Positions 1 to 10,044 of a stretch of DNA of 64,000 nucleotides are shown piece after piece. The first letter of the stretch is position 1. The number at the start of each line of letters is the position of its first letter. The translations under genes were made by a program, and so were the position numbers. Below the pieces are notes generated by a model. That model was not told the origin of the DNA. It worked only from the letters and a program-made list of their open reading frames with translations, and ran no database searches. Source of the DNA: Agrococcus sp. Marseille-P2731 (GTDB lineage Bacteria; Actinomycetota; Actinomycetes; Actinomycetales; Microbacteriaceae); NCBI RefSeq assembly GCF_900117395.1, contig NZ_FPEG01000001.1, positions 124,001 to 188,000 on the forward strand, written 5' to 3'.

Positions 1-1736
1 GCGTTCAGCGACACGATCTCGGGCGCCTCGAGTCGCGCGCGGTCCGCCGATTCGTCGTCGGGCAGCTCCTGGCTCTGCAGCTCGGCGGCGACGCGCTTGT
101 TGTAGGTGTTGATCTCCTTCTCGACCCGCGCGTCGTCCCAGCCCAGCGCATCCGCCATGATGCGCGCGGCCACGGGGGCAGCCGCCACGCCGCGATCCCA
201 AGCCTCGATCGAGATGCGCGTGCGGCGAGCCAGCACGTCGTCGAGGTGGAGCGCGCCCTCGTGGGTGCAGGCGTAGCGCACCTCGGCGCCGATGTAGTCG
301 TCGGCGCCCGGCAGCGGCTCGGCGAGCGTCTCATCGTTGCGGATCATGTCGAGCAGCTCGTCGGTCAGCACGCCGTAGCGGTTCAGCAGGTGCTCGACGC
401 GGTGCTTGTGCAGGCCGAAGGCGCGGGCGATCTTCGATCGCTTGTTCCACGCCGCGCGGTAGCCGGTCGCGCCGAGCAGCGGGATCTGCTCCGTGCACGA
501 CTGCGGCACCTTGCCGTCCATGGCGCTGACGGCCTCGTCGATGGCGTCCTTGGCCATGACGCGGTACGTCGTCCACTTGCCACCCGCGACGAGCACGAGG
601 CCCGGCACGGTGTGCGAGACGTGGTGCTCGCGCGAGAGGTTCGCGGTCGACGAGCCGTCGCCCGCGGCCAGCAGGGGACGCAGGCCCGCGTAGACGCCTT
701 CGACGTCGGCGCGCGTCAGCTTCGTGGCCAGCACGCTGTTGACGTGGTCGAGGATGTAGTCGATGTCTGCCGCGGTCGCCGCGGGGTGGGCCAGGTCGAG
801 GTTCCAGTCGGTGTCGGTCGTGCCGAGGATCCAGTGGCGGCCCCACGGGATGACGAAGAGCACGCTCTTCTCCGTGCGCAGCAACAGGCCCATCTCCGAG
901 TGGAACCGGTCGCGCGGCACCACGAGGTGCACGCCCTTGGACGCGCGCACCTTGAACTCGCCGCGCTCCCCGACCATCGCCTGCGTCTCGCCCGTCCAGA
1001 CACCGGTCGCGTTCACGACCTGCTTCGCTCGGATCTCGAACTGCTCGCCGGTCTCGTAGTCGTGCGCCTGCACGCCGACCACGCGCTCGCCGACCTTGAG
1101 GAAGCCCTCGGCGCGCACGCGGCTCGCGACGTGCGCACCGTAGAACGAGGCCGTGCGCGCGAGCTCAGCGACGTAGCGCGCGTCGTCGACCTGCCCGTCG
1201 TAGTAGGTGAGCCCGCCGACGAGCGCGTTGGGGTCGAGCGAGGGGATCTGCTTCAGCATCTGCTTCTTGGACAGGTGCCGATGCATCGGCACTCCCGGCC
1301 GCATGAAGCCCGTGTAGCTGAAGGCGTCGTACATCGCCATGCCTGCGCCGATGTAGGCGCGCTCGACGACCGGCGTGGTGAGCGGGTAGAGGAACTTGAC
1401 GGGCTTCACCAGATGCGGAGCGAGCCGCTGCAGCAGCAGGCCACGCTCGAGCAGCGCCTCGCGCACGAGGCCGAAGTTCAGCTGCTCGAGGTAGCGGATG
1501 CCGCCATGGATGAGCTTCGACGAGCGGCTCGAGGTGCCGGAGGCGAAGTCGCGCGCCTCGATGAGTCCGACGCGCAGGCCGCGCGTGACCGCGTCGAGCG
1601 CTGCGCCGGCACCGACGATGCCGCCGCCGATCACGAGCACGTCGACCTCGCGGTCGCGCATGCTGGCGATCGCTGCCGCGCGCTCCTCAGGGCCGAGCTT
1701 CCTCGACCGGCTCACGTTGTTGGTGGTCTCAGCCAT
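1..1736 (-). CDS. glpD: Glycerol-3-phosphate dehydrogenase (partial, C-terminus cut by window edge)
   Basis: FAD-dependent enzyme that oxidises sn-glycerol 3-phosphate to dihydroxyacetone phosphate and passes electrons to the quinone pool at the membrane. The ATG at 1736 is preceded by a strong GAAGGAGG ribosome binding site. About 578 residues lie inside the window, close to the usual full length near 580, so only a short tail should be missing. Residues 35-44 form the N-terminal dinucleotide-binding glycine motif VIGGGIVGAG. Residues 65-79 carry the GTSSRSSKLIHGG signature typical of GlpD/GlpO. The C-terminal DAO_C-like segment runs to the edge. No glpF or glpK is visible beside it. The next gene upstream, guaB3, is in the same direction 36 bp away but functionally unrelated. 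Confidence 0.95.
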   Translation of the reverse strand, partial: MAETTNNVSRSRKLGPEERAAAIASMRDREVDVLVIGGGIVGAGAALDAVTRGLRVGLIEARDFASGTSSRSSKLIHGGIRYLEQLNFGLVREALLERGLLLQRLAPHLVKPVKFLYPLTTPVVERAYIGAGMAMYDAFSYTGFMRPGVPMHRHLSKKQMLKQIPSLDPNALVGGLTYYDGQVDDARYVAELARTASFYGAHVASRVRAEGFLKVGERVVGVQAHDYETGEQFEIRAKQVVNATGVWTGETQAMVGERGEFKVRASKGVHLVVPRDRFHSEMGLLLRTEKSVLFVIPWGRHWILGTTDTDWNLDLAHPAATAADIDYILDHVNSVLATKLTRADVEGVYAGLRPLLAAGDGSSTANLSREHHVSHTVPGLVLVAGGKWTTYRVMAKDAIDEAVSAMDGKVPQSCTEQIPLLGATGYRAAWNKRSKIARAFGLHKHRVEHLLNRYGVLTDELLDMIRNDETLAEPLPGADDYIGAEVRYACTHEGALHLDDVLARRTRISIEAWDRGVAAAPVAARIMADALGWDDARVEKEINTYNKRVAAELQSQELPDDESADRARLEAPEIVSLN

Positions 1737-1772
1737 GGATCCTCCTTCAATGCGCCGCCCGGCGTGGGCGGT

Positions 1773-2897
1773 CTAGCGCGGGGGGTTCGCCTCGACGACC
1801 ACGTCGATCCGCTGGAACTCCTTGAGATCCTTGTAGCCGGTCGTCGACATGGCCTTGCGCAGCGCGCCCATGATGTTCGCCGTGCCGTCAGCGACGGGCG
1901 ACGGACCGTTCAGCACCACATCGAGCGGGCCGACCTGGTCGACCTGCACGCGGTTGCCGCGCGGCAGCTTCTGGTTGTGCGCCTCGGGGCCCCAGTGCCA
2001 ACCGCGGCCAGGCGCGTCCGTCGCTCGCGCGAGGGCGGTGCCGAGCATCACGCCGTCGGCGCCGCACGCGAGCGACTTCACGACCTGACCGGAGGTGCCG
2101 AGCGAACCGTCGGCGATGACGTGGACGTAGCGGCCGCCGGACTCGTCGAGGTAGTCGCGGCGCGCGGCGGCGACGTCGCTGACCGCGGTCGCCATCGGAG
2201 CTGCGACCCCGAGCACGCGCTCGCTGGTCGAGGCTGCTCCGCCGCCGAACCCTACGAGCACGCCCGCCGCACCGGTGCGCATGAGGTGGAGTGCCGCCGT
2301 GTAGGTCACGACGCCGCCGACGACGACCGGCACGTCGAGCTCGTAGATGAACTGCTTGAGGTTGAGGGGGGTGCCCGCCTCGGCCGAGACGTGCTCGGCG
2401 CTGACCGTCGCGCCGCGGATCACCATGAGGTCGACGCCAGCGGCGAGCACGGTCTCGTAGTGCTGCTGCACGGCTTGCGGGCTGAGGCTCCCGGAGACGA
2501 CCACGCCCGCGTCGCGCACCTGCGCGAGGCGGTCGCGGATGAGCTCAGGCTTGATCGGCTCGGCGTAGATCTCGCGCATGCGGCCGGTCGCCTCGACAGC
2601 GGGGAGCGCCGCGATCTCGGCGAGCAGCGGCTCGGGGTCGTCGTAGCGCGTCCAGACGCCCTCGAGGTTGAGGACACCCAGGCCCCCGGCCTTGCCGAGC
2701 GCGATCGCGGTCGAGGGGCTCATGACCGAGTCGGTCGGTGCGCCCATCACGGGGATCTCGAACTTGAACGCATCGATCTGCCACTGCAGGGACACCAGGT
2801 CGCTGTCGCGCGTGCGGCGCGAGGGGACGATGCTGATGTCGTCGAAGCCATAGCCCGTGCGGGCGCGCTTGCTGCGGCCGATCTCGATCTCCGTCAC
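1773..2897 (-). CDS. guaB3: GuaB3-family IMP dehydrogenase-related protein
   Basis: A 374-residue protein with an IMPDH/GMP-reductase-type TIM barrel and no CBS domains. Actinobacteria commonly carry this paralogue near guaB; here guaB lies about 2 kb upstream on the same strand. The phosphate-binding part (IADGSLGTSGQVVKSLACGA) and the MRTGAAGVLVGFGGG region are clear. In true IMPDH the catalytic loop holds a cysteine (GSICTT), but here residues 216-230 read GFGGGAASTSERVLG with no cysteine, so ordinary IMPDH chemistry is doubtful. The exact reaction in actinobacteria is unsettled. The start is GTG 2897: a TAGGCT -10 box ends 6 nt before it, suggesting a leaderless mRNA. Family assignment is firm; function is open. 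Confidence 0.9.
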   Translation of the reverse strand: MTEIEIGRSKRARTGYGFDDISIVPSRRTRDSDLVSLQWQIDAFKFEIPVMGAPTDSVMSPSTAIALGKAGGLGVLNLEGVWTRYDDPEPLLAEIAALPAVEATGRMREIYAEPIKPELIRDRLAQVRDAGVVVSGSLSPQAVQQHYETVLAAGVDLMVIRGATVSAEHVSAEAGTPLNLKQFIYELDVPVVVGGVVTYTAALHLMRTGAAGVLVGFGGGAASTSERVLGVAAPMATAVSDVAAARRDYLDESGGRYVHVIADGSLGTSGQVVKSLACGADGVMLGTALARATDAPGRGWHWGPEAHNQKLPRGNRVQVDQVGPLDVVLNGPSPVADGTANIMGALRKAMSTTGYKDLKEFQRIDVVVEANPPR

Positions 2898-2903
2898 GGT
2901 GTC

Positions 2904-2909
2904 AGCCTA
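2904..2909 (-). promoter_or_regulatory. TAGGCT -10 box for leaderless guaB3
   Basis: On the minus strand TAGGCT is followed by 6 nt and then the GTG start of guaB3. That places the expected transcription start at or next to the first base of the start codon. There is no Shine-Dalgarno sequence. The same arrangement recurs at glmS, coaA, truA, the GH15 gene and the gene at the right edge. Confidence 0.5.
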
Positions 2910-2978
2910 TCGCCGCCTCGCCCGGCCGCCGCTCAGACTGTCCACACGCGAGCGGCGTCGACAGGCTCGTCGACAGGC

Positions 2979-3758
2979 TCAGAACAGGCTCTTGATGCGC
3001 AGCAGGGCCGCCTCGAGCTCCTGCCGCACCGTCGCCGCCTTCGCCGGGGTCATGTGCTCGGCACGCTCCCGACGCACCGCCTCGCGCACCTGCTGCCGGA
3101 AGTCGCTGAGCGCCAGGTCGATGTCGTGCACCGCCATCCGCGCCGCCGCCTTCGGAGCCGGTGACGCACTCTGCGCAGATGACGCATCCGGTGCCGATGG
3201 CGCCCCAGGCGCCGCCGGCCACTCGGGTCCCGCCGCCCACTCCAGCTCCTCCGGTCGCGTCGCCGGCTCCGCCCACTCCGCCTGCTCCGCCTGCTCCGCC
3301 CACTCCGCAGCCGCAGTGGTCTCGGGCGCCGGGGGACGCGACGCGCTCGGCGTCGCGGGTCGCGCGCTCGATCGAGCATCGCGCTCCGCCGCCGCCAGGT
3401 CTGCGCGCAGGGCCTGCATGGCCGACTTCACGCCCGCCCGGACATCCGAGGCCAGGCGCCGCACCGAATCCGTGATCTCGGCCTCGAGCGAGTGCAGCTC
3501 GCCCTCGCGGGCGCGCAGCTCGGCGCGGCCCGCCTCGGTGATCGCGTACGTGGTCTTGCGCCCGTCGACCGCCTTGGTGAGGAGGCCCTCCTCCTCGAGC
3601 TTCGACAGCCGCGGGTAGATGGTGCCCGCGCTCGGCGAGTAGGTGCCGCCGAAGCGGTGCTCGAGCGCCTGCATGAGCTCGTAGCCGTGCCGCGGGGCCT
3701 CGGCGAGCAGGCTCAGCAGGTAGAGGCGCAGCGCGCCGTGACCGAAGACGGGTGTCAC
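2979..3758 (-). CDS. PadR-family transcriptional regulator with long C-terminal extension
   Basis: A 259-residue protein. The first ~85 residues are a PadR winged helix (GALRLYLLSLLAEAPRHGYE, then SPSAGTIYPRLSKLEEEGLL and the KTTYAITEAG wing). It is followed by a helical region and an Ala/Pro/Glu-rich low-complexity linker, ending in a basic/acidic helix. The start is GTG 3758, whose bases overlap the TGA of the upstream DUF4097 gene (GTGA), so the two are translationally coupled. In this family the PadR repressor usually senses a ligand or stress and controls the adjacent membrane/adhesin-like gene and itself; two palindromes upstream of the pair fit autoregulation. Larger overlapping reading frames on both strands here are shadows. 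Ligand unknown. Confidence 0.85.
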   Translation of the reverse strand: MTPVFGHGALRLYLLSLLAEAPRHGYELMQALEHRFGGTYSPSAGTIYPRLSKLEEEGLLTKAVDGRKTTYAITEAGRAELRAREGELHSLEAEITDSVRRLASDVRAGVKSAMQALRADLAAAERDARSSARPATPSASRPPAPETTAAAEWAEQAEQAEWAEPATRPEELEWAAGPEWPAAPGAPSAPDASSAQSASPAPKAAARMAVHDIDLALSDFRQQVREAVRRERAEHMTPAKAATVRQELEAALLRIKSLF

Positions 3759-4648
3759 TCGCCCCTCCGCACGACCGTGATGTCGCCAGAGACCGTGCTG
3801 GCACTGAAGTCGAAGGCGTTCGCACCGTCGACGACCTCGCGCCCGCCGCGCTTGGGCATCGCGACGCCTGCGATGGCCCCGCGCCCGGAGACCGTGCGCG
3901 TGGTCGCGCGCACGCCCTGGCCGGCGTCGATGCGCACGGTGACGTCGCCCGAGACCGAGTTGGCCGAGATGCTGCGGGGCGAGCCGTGCACGTCGAGCAG
4001 CACGTCGCCGCTGACGGTGTCGATGCCGATCGCCTCCAGTGCCCCGGAGGCGGTGACGCTCGCCGAGACGCCGTGCACCGAGAGCCGGCCGGCGCCGCCC
4101 GAGACCTCGATGTCGCCCGAGACGGTGTTCAGGTCGAGGTCGCCCGTGTGCGACTCGACCTGGATCGCACCCGAGACGGTGCCCAGGCTCGCGCGATCGC
4201 GCAGCCCGGTGACGAGGGCGGATGCGCCCACCTGGCCCAGCGAGAGCGCCACCTGCCTGGGCACGACGATGCTCAGCTCGACCCGGGCGCGGACGCCCAC
4301 CAGGGCCTTCACCGATTCCCACACGTCGTCCCAGCTGACCTTCGGGTGCGAGATCGAGAGGCGCCCCTGCTCGAGCGTCACCGTGAGGTCGCGCCCTTCG
4401 ACGCGGTGCACCTCGACGCGCGCGGTCGGCTCGTCGTGGCCGATGATGTCGACGCTGCCGCCGACGATGCCGACGCGCAGCGCCCGCACCGCGTCGATGT
4501 CGATCACGCGGCTCTCGCCCTCGCCGATCGTCCAGCGCTCGGTGATGCTGTCGGCGCCCGATGCCGCCGCCCCAGAGGCGCTGCGCGGCTTCGCGCTCTC
4601 CGATGCGTCGACGCCCTCAGCCTCGCCGCTTCCCCACTGCTGCTCCAT
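3755..4648 (-). CDS. DUF4097-family beta-helix protein
   Basis: 297 residues. The central and C-terminal parts consist of repeated short beta strands with the recurring pattern TVSGDI/SVSGDV (for example LDLNTVSGDIEVSGG, IDTVSGDVLLDVHG, SANSVSGDVTVRI), typical of DUF4097 putative adhesin-type right-handed beta folds. The N-terminal ~45 residues are Ser/Ala-rich. No signal peptide or membrane helix is obvious. The start ATG 4648 has a GAGGAG ribosome binding site. It is first in a two-gene operon with the PadR regulator that follows by GTGA overlap. The biochemical role of DUF4097 proteins is unknown; the context suggests an envelope or stress response under PadR control. Confidence 0.8.
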   Translation of the reverse strand: MEQQWGSGEAEGVDASESAKPRSASGAAASGADSITERWTIGEGESRVIDIDAVRALRVGIVGGSVDIIGHDEPTARVEVHRVEGRDLTVTLEQGRLSISHPKVSWDDVWESVKALVGVRARVELSIVVPRQVALSLGQVGASALVTGLRDRASLGTVSGAIQVESHTGDLDLNTVSGDIEVSGGAGRLSVHGVSASVTASGALEAIGIDTVSGDVLLDVHGSPRSISANSVSGDVTVRIDAGQGVRATTRTVSGRGAIAGVAMPKRGGREVVDGANAFDFSASTVSGDITVVRRGE

Positions 4649-4689
4649 GGTCGCTCCTCGGATCGTCGCGGCGACCCGGCGCCACCGCT

Positions 4690-4729
4690 CGCGATATATC
4701 GCGTCTTGTGCGACACACGCTATATCGCG
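4690..4729 (-). promoter_or_regulatory. Probable PadR operator pair upstream of the DUF4097-padR operon
   Basis: CGCGATATATCGCG at 4690-4703 is a perfect 14-bp palindrome. A second, imperfect copy (CGCTATATCGCG) lies at 4718-4729, 26 bp away. A/T-centred palindromes flanked by CGCG are typical PadR sites. Both lie 40-80 bp upstream of the DUF4097 start, where the promoter should be, so repressor binding would block transcription of its own operon. Assignment to this PadR is inference from position. Confidence 0.6.
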
Positions 4730-4933
4730 TCTGAGCGGAGTGCAAGAGGCCAGCGCGGTGACGACGAGACGTGGTGCGGGCGTGCGCAGAGCGGCGGCTC
4801 AGCGCGACAGTTGCTGGCGCTCGTGCTCGCGTTCACGCCCGGAAGATCTCCGGCTCAGCGGCCTTCCGCGTGGACTATCCCGTTGGGTGGGCGGAGGGAG
4901 AGAAGATCTCCGGGACGCTCCCGAGCAGCGCGC

Positions 4934-6496
<1,563 letters not shown>

Positions 6497-6619
6497 TCAG
6501 TTGTCGCCCGATCGGGCCTGAGCCGCCCGCCGTGGCCGCTACTGTGGCACCACCGATGTAACGGGCACGGTGCACGCGGCATTCCCAGGGCAGTGCTGCC
6601 CCCCTGACATGGAGGACAT

Positions 6620-8020
6620 GTGAAGACGTCCAGCAGACCTCGACGGAGAGGGCTGCGGCGAGCGATCGCGGTCGCTCTCGCTGTCCTCGGCATGGTCGGC
6701 GGTGGAGCAGTCGCGGCCAACGCCGCAGACCTCGCGCTGACGGAGCAGCCGGCTCCCTTCAACTTCAACGGCATCGTCAAGGACGGCCAGGAGCCGATCG
6801 AGGGCGTCGAGATCACGGTCTCGGGCAACGGCGTCGACGAGACGGTCGCGACCGGCGAAGACGGACGCTGGATGGTCGGGGTCCCCGAGCAGGGCACCTA
6901 CACGGTGTCGATCGACACCGCGACGCTGCCCGAGGGCGTCACGCTCCGCGATCCCTCGTTCGAGAGCCGAGAGCTCACGATCGCGACGTCGACCTCGCAG
7001 GGCGTGCTGTTCCCCTTCGGCTCCCCGGCTCCCGCCCCGAGCGAGGGTGCGGGCGGCGACACCGGCGGCGAGGGCACCACCCCGCCGCCCGGGTCCGAGC
7101 CCACCGGCGCAGGCGCAGGCGCCTCGAGCAACGACTTCGGGGCTCAGGTGCTCGCGCGACTGATCTCCGGCCTCAGCTTCGGCCTCCTGCTCGCGCTCGC
7201 GGCCATCGGCATCACGCTGATCTTCGGCACCACGGGCGTGAACAACTTCGCGCACGGCGAGCTGCTGACCTTCGGCGGCGTCATCTTCTACGCCACCACG
7301 ACCCTGATGGCCTGGCCCGCCTGGATCGCGGTGATCGTCACCCTCGTCGCCTCCGCCGTCTTCGGCTGGTTCCACGACTGGGCGATCTTCAAGCCGCTGC
7401 GCCGGCGCCGAGTCGGCCTCGTGCAGGTGCTGATCGTGACGATCGGCCTGTCGATCGCGCTGCGCTACTTCTTCCAATTCCTCATCGGAGGCGGCACCGA
7501 GGGCCTGGCCGTCGACCGCGGCCCGGTCGTCCAGGTGGGACCGGTCGCGATGACGACGTCGAACATCGTGAGCACGGCGATCGCGGCCGTGGTCCTGCTC
7601 GCCGTCGGCTGGTTCCTCACCCGCACGCGCATCGGCAAGGCCACGCGCGCGGTGAGCGACAACGCGAGCCTCGCCTCGGCCTCCGGCATCGACGTCGACC
7701 GCGTGATCCGCATCGTCTGGGTGCTCGCGGGCCTGCTGACCGGCGGCGCCGGCATCCTTTACACCTACTTCATCGGCGGCAACATCAAGTGGGACATGGG
7801 CTTCACCATCCTGCTGCTGCTGTTCGCCAGCGTCACCCTCGGCGGGCTCGGCAGCGCATTCGGCGCGCTCGTCGGCGCCGTCTTCGTGGGCCTCGTGACC
7901 GAGTTCTCGACGCTCTTCATCGCACCTGACCTGCGCTACGCCGTCGCGCTGCTGCTGCTCATCCTCGTGCTGCTCTTCCGACCGCAAGGCATCCTCGGTC
8001 GCCGGGAAAGGATTGGTTGA
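6620..8020 (+). CDS. livH: Branched-chain amino acid ABC permease LivH with N-terminal secreted domain
   Basis: 466 residues, well above the ~290-300 of ordinary LivH. Residues 1-35 form a signal peptide (basic start, hydrophobic core, AANA cleavage region). Residues ~45-135 look like a carboxypeptidase-regulatory/Ig-like beta sandwich (FNGIVKDGQEPIEGVEITVSGNG, then TGEDGRW and GTYTVSIDT). A Pro/Gly/Ser linker (136-172) leads to the multi-pass LivH permease with the signature GVNNFAHGELLTFGG. The end LFRPQGILGRRERIG is typical of the family. The start is GTG 6620 with GGAGG 4 nt upstream; an ATG overlapping it reads straight into a stop. First gene of livHMGF. The permease assignment is secure; the role of the outer domain (perhaps docking the binding lipoprotein) is inference. 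Confidence 0.9.
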   Translation: MKTSSRPRRRGLRRAIAVALAVLGMVGGGAVAANAADLALTEQPAPFNFNGIVKDGQEPIEGVEITVSGNGVDETVATGEDGRWMVGVPEQGTYTVSIDTATLPEGVTLRDPSFESRELTIATSTSQGVLFPFGSPAPAPSEGAGGDTGGEGTTPPPGSEPTGAGAGASSNDFGAQVLARLISGLSFGLLLALAAIGITLIFGTTGVNNFAHGELLTFGGVIFYATTTLMAWPAWIAVIVTLVASAVFGWFHDWAIFKPLRRRRVGLVQVLIVTIGLSIALRYFFQFLIGGGTEGLAVDRGPVVQVGPVAMTTSNIVSTAIAAVVLLAVGWFLTRTRIGKATRAVSDNASLASASGIDVDRVIRIVWVLAGLLTGGAGILYTYFIGGNIKWDMGFTILLLLFASVTLGGLGSAFGALVGAVFVGLVTEFSTLFIAPDLRYAVALLLLILVLLFRPQGILGRRERIG

Positions 8021-8021
8021 C

Positions 8022-9038
8022 ATGGACTTCCTCGCGATCCTGAACAACGCCGCGGGCGAGATCCTCTCCCCCACCACGGCCGCCTTCGCATTGGCGACCA
8101 TCGGGCTGAACATCCACTTCGGCTACTCCGGCCTGCTGAACTTCGGCCAGGCCGGGTTCATGGCCGTCGGCGCCTACGCCTTCGCGATCTTCACGATGAT
8201 GGTCGACCCGACCGCCACGCTCGGCTGGCCCGTCTGGCTGTCGTTCGTCTCGGCGATCCTCGTCGCGATCGTCGCCGCGGTGATCTTCGGACTGATCCTC
8301 GGCATCCCGACCCTGCGGCTGCGCGGCGACTACCTCGCCATCGTGACGATCGCGGCGGCCGAGATCATCCGCTTCACCGTCCGCACGCAGGACCTGACGG
8401 AGATCACCGGCGGCTCGCAGGGCCTGACGGGCCAGAGCTACAAGGGCGACATCACCGCCCTCAACCCGCTCACCGGCACCACCTACGGCTTCGGCCCGTG
8501 GACGGCGACCGCCTACGACACCTGGGTGCGCATCATCGCCTGGTCGATCGTCGTCGTCGCGCTCATCCTCGTCTGGCTGCTCATGCGCAGCCCGTGGGGC
8601 CGCGTCATCAAGGGCATCCGCGAGGACGAGGATGCCGTGCGCTCGCTCGGCAAGAACGTCTACAGCTACAAGATGCAGGCGCTCGTGCTCGGCGGCACCA
8701 TGGGTGCGCTCGCCGGCGTGCTCTACGTGCTGCCGCGAGCCGTGCAGCCCGACAACTTCGCGACCACGATGACGTTCTACATCTGGACCGCGCTGCTGCT
8801 GGGCGGTGCAGCGACCGTCTTCGGCCCGGTGCTGGGCTCCATCCTCTTCTGGGTGCTGCTCTCGTTCACCGGCGGCGTCATCAACGGCCTGCACTCGATG
8901 GGCGTCTTCGGCGACATCTCCGGCTCGCAGGCCGGCCAGCTGCGCTTCGTGATCGTCGGACTCGCCCTCATGGCGCTCGTGATCTTCAGACCACAGGGCA
9001 TCCTCGGCAACAAGAAGGAGCTGTCGTTCAATGTCTGA
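8022..9038 (+). CDS. livM: Branched-chain amino acid ABC permease LivM
   Basis: Second membrane subunit of the amino acid importer. 338 residues from ATG 8022, one base after the livH stop. GAAAGGA about 10 nt upstream serves it better than the TTG at 8013. It has about 8-9 hydrophobic segments and the LivM signatures GLNIHFGYSGLLNFGQAGF near the N-terminus, GIPTLRLRGDYLAIVT in the middle and FRPQGILGNKKEL at the C-terminus. The cytoplasmic loop SPWGRVIKGIREDEDAVRSL is the EAA-type coupling loop that contacts the ATPases. The last 8 bp overlap livG. Confidence 0.95.
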   Translation: MDFLAILNNAAGEILSPTTAAFALATIGLNIHFGYSGLLNFGQAGFMAVGAYAFAIFTMMVDPTATLGWPVWLSFVSAILVAIVAAVIFGLILGIPTLRLRGDYLAIVTIAAAEIIRFTVRTQDLTEITGGSQGLTGQSYKGDITALNPLTGTTYGFGPWTATAYDTWVRIIAWSIVVVALILVWLLMRSPWGRVIKGIREDEDAVRSLGKNVYSYKMQALVLGGTMGALAGVLYVLPRAVQPDNFATTMTFYIWTALLLGGAATVFGPVLGSILFWVLLSFTGGVINGLHSMGVFGDISGSQAGQLRFVIVGLALMALVIFRPQGILGNKKELSFNV

Positions 9039-10044
9039 GACGGCCACCCCGCAGGCGACACCGCCCGCCACCCATCCCCTCGTCGACGGCCAGGTCGGCC
9101 CCGGATGCGCGAAGGTCGATCCGATCGTCGTCGCAGACGGCGTGATCCGGCAGTTCGGCGGCCTGACCGCCGTCGACGTCGCGCACGTCGAGATCCCGCG
9201 CGGCAGGATCACCGCGCTCATCGGACCGAACGGCGCCGGGAAGACCACGTTCTTCAACCTGCTCACCGGCTTCGACCGGCCCAACAAGGGCACCTGGTCG
9301 TTCGAGGGACAGTCGCTCGCGCACGTGCCCAGCCACAAGGTGGCGCGCCGCGGCATGGTGCGAACCTTCCAGCTGACGAAGTCGCTCGGTCGCCTGACGG
9401 TGCTGCAGAACATGCTGCTCGGCGCGCGCGACCAGCGCGGCGAGGGCATCTTCGCGGCACTCATCAAGCCGCTGTGGAAGGCGCAGGAGCAGGCGAACAT
9501 CGAGAAGGCCGACGCGCTGCTCGCGCGCTTCAAGCTGGATGCGAAGCGCGAGGACTACGCCGCGTCGCTCTCCGGCGGCCAGCGCAAGCTGCTCGAGATG
9601 GCGCGGGCGCTCATGAGCGACCCGACGCTCGTGATGCTCGATGAGCCGATGGCCGGTGTCAACCCGGCCCTCACGCAGTCGCTGCTCGACCACGTGCGAG
9701 GCCTGAAGGACGACGGGATGACCGTGCTGTTCGTCGAGCACGACATGCACATGGTCCGTCACATCTCCGACTGGGTGATCGTGATGGCGGAGGGCAAGGT
9801 CGTCGCAGAGGGCCCGCCCGAGACGATCATGCAGAACCAGGCGGTCGTCGACGCCTACCTCGGTGCGCACCACGACACCGACCTGGGCACGCTGACCAAC
9901 CAGCAGGTGGCGCAGATCCACGAGGACGCGGAGGAAGAGGTGCCGATCGACCCCGATGCATCCGCCCCCGCCGAGGCACGGGCCGACGCTCAGGACGACG
10001 CTGCTCCCACCGCGCGCTCGACCGACCGAGAGGATGAGCGATGA
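9031..10044 (+). CDS. livG: Branched-chain amino acid ABC transporter ATPase LivG
   Basis: 337 residues. The ATPase core (about 30-285) has Walker A GPNGAGKT at 65-72, the LSGGQRKLLEMARAL signature, Walker B LVMLDEPMAGVNP and the H-loop (VEHDM). The LivG-type insertion RTFQLTKSLGRLTVLQNMLLGAR is present. A Thr/Pro-rich N-terminal extension of ~30 residues and an acidic, Ala-rich C-terminal tail (about 285-337) are additions to the usual ~260-residue protein. The start overlaps the end of livM by 8 bp, and the stop overlaps livF (ATGA). Confidence 0.95.
   Translation: MSETATPQATPPATHPLVDGQVGPGCAKVDPIVVADGVIRQFGGLTAVDVAHVEIPRGRITALIGPNGAGKTTFFNLLTGFDRPNKGTWSFEGQSLAHVPSHKVARRGMVRTFQLTKSLGRLTVLQNMLLGARDQRGEGIFAALIKPLWKAQEQANIEKADALLARFKLDAKREDYAASLSGGQRKLLEMARALMSDPTLVMLDEPMAGVNPALTQSLLDHVRGLKDDGMTVLFVEHDMHMVRHISDWVIVMAEGKVVAEGPPETIMQNQAVVDAYLGAHHDTDLGTLTNQQVAQIHEDAEEEVPIDPDASAPAEARADAQDDAAPTARSTDREDER

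Noticed and set aside
246..3164. 972-residue open frame on the plus strand
   Set aside because: It is antisense to glpD and guaB3, is made of Arg/Ala/Gly/Asp-rich shadow sequence, and has no recognisable domain. High-GC codon bias keeps such frames open.
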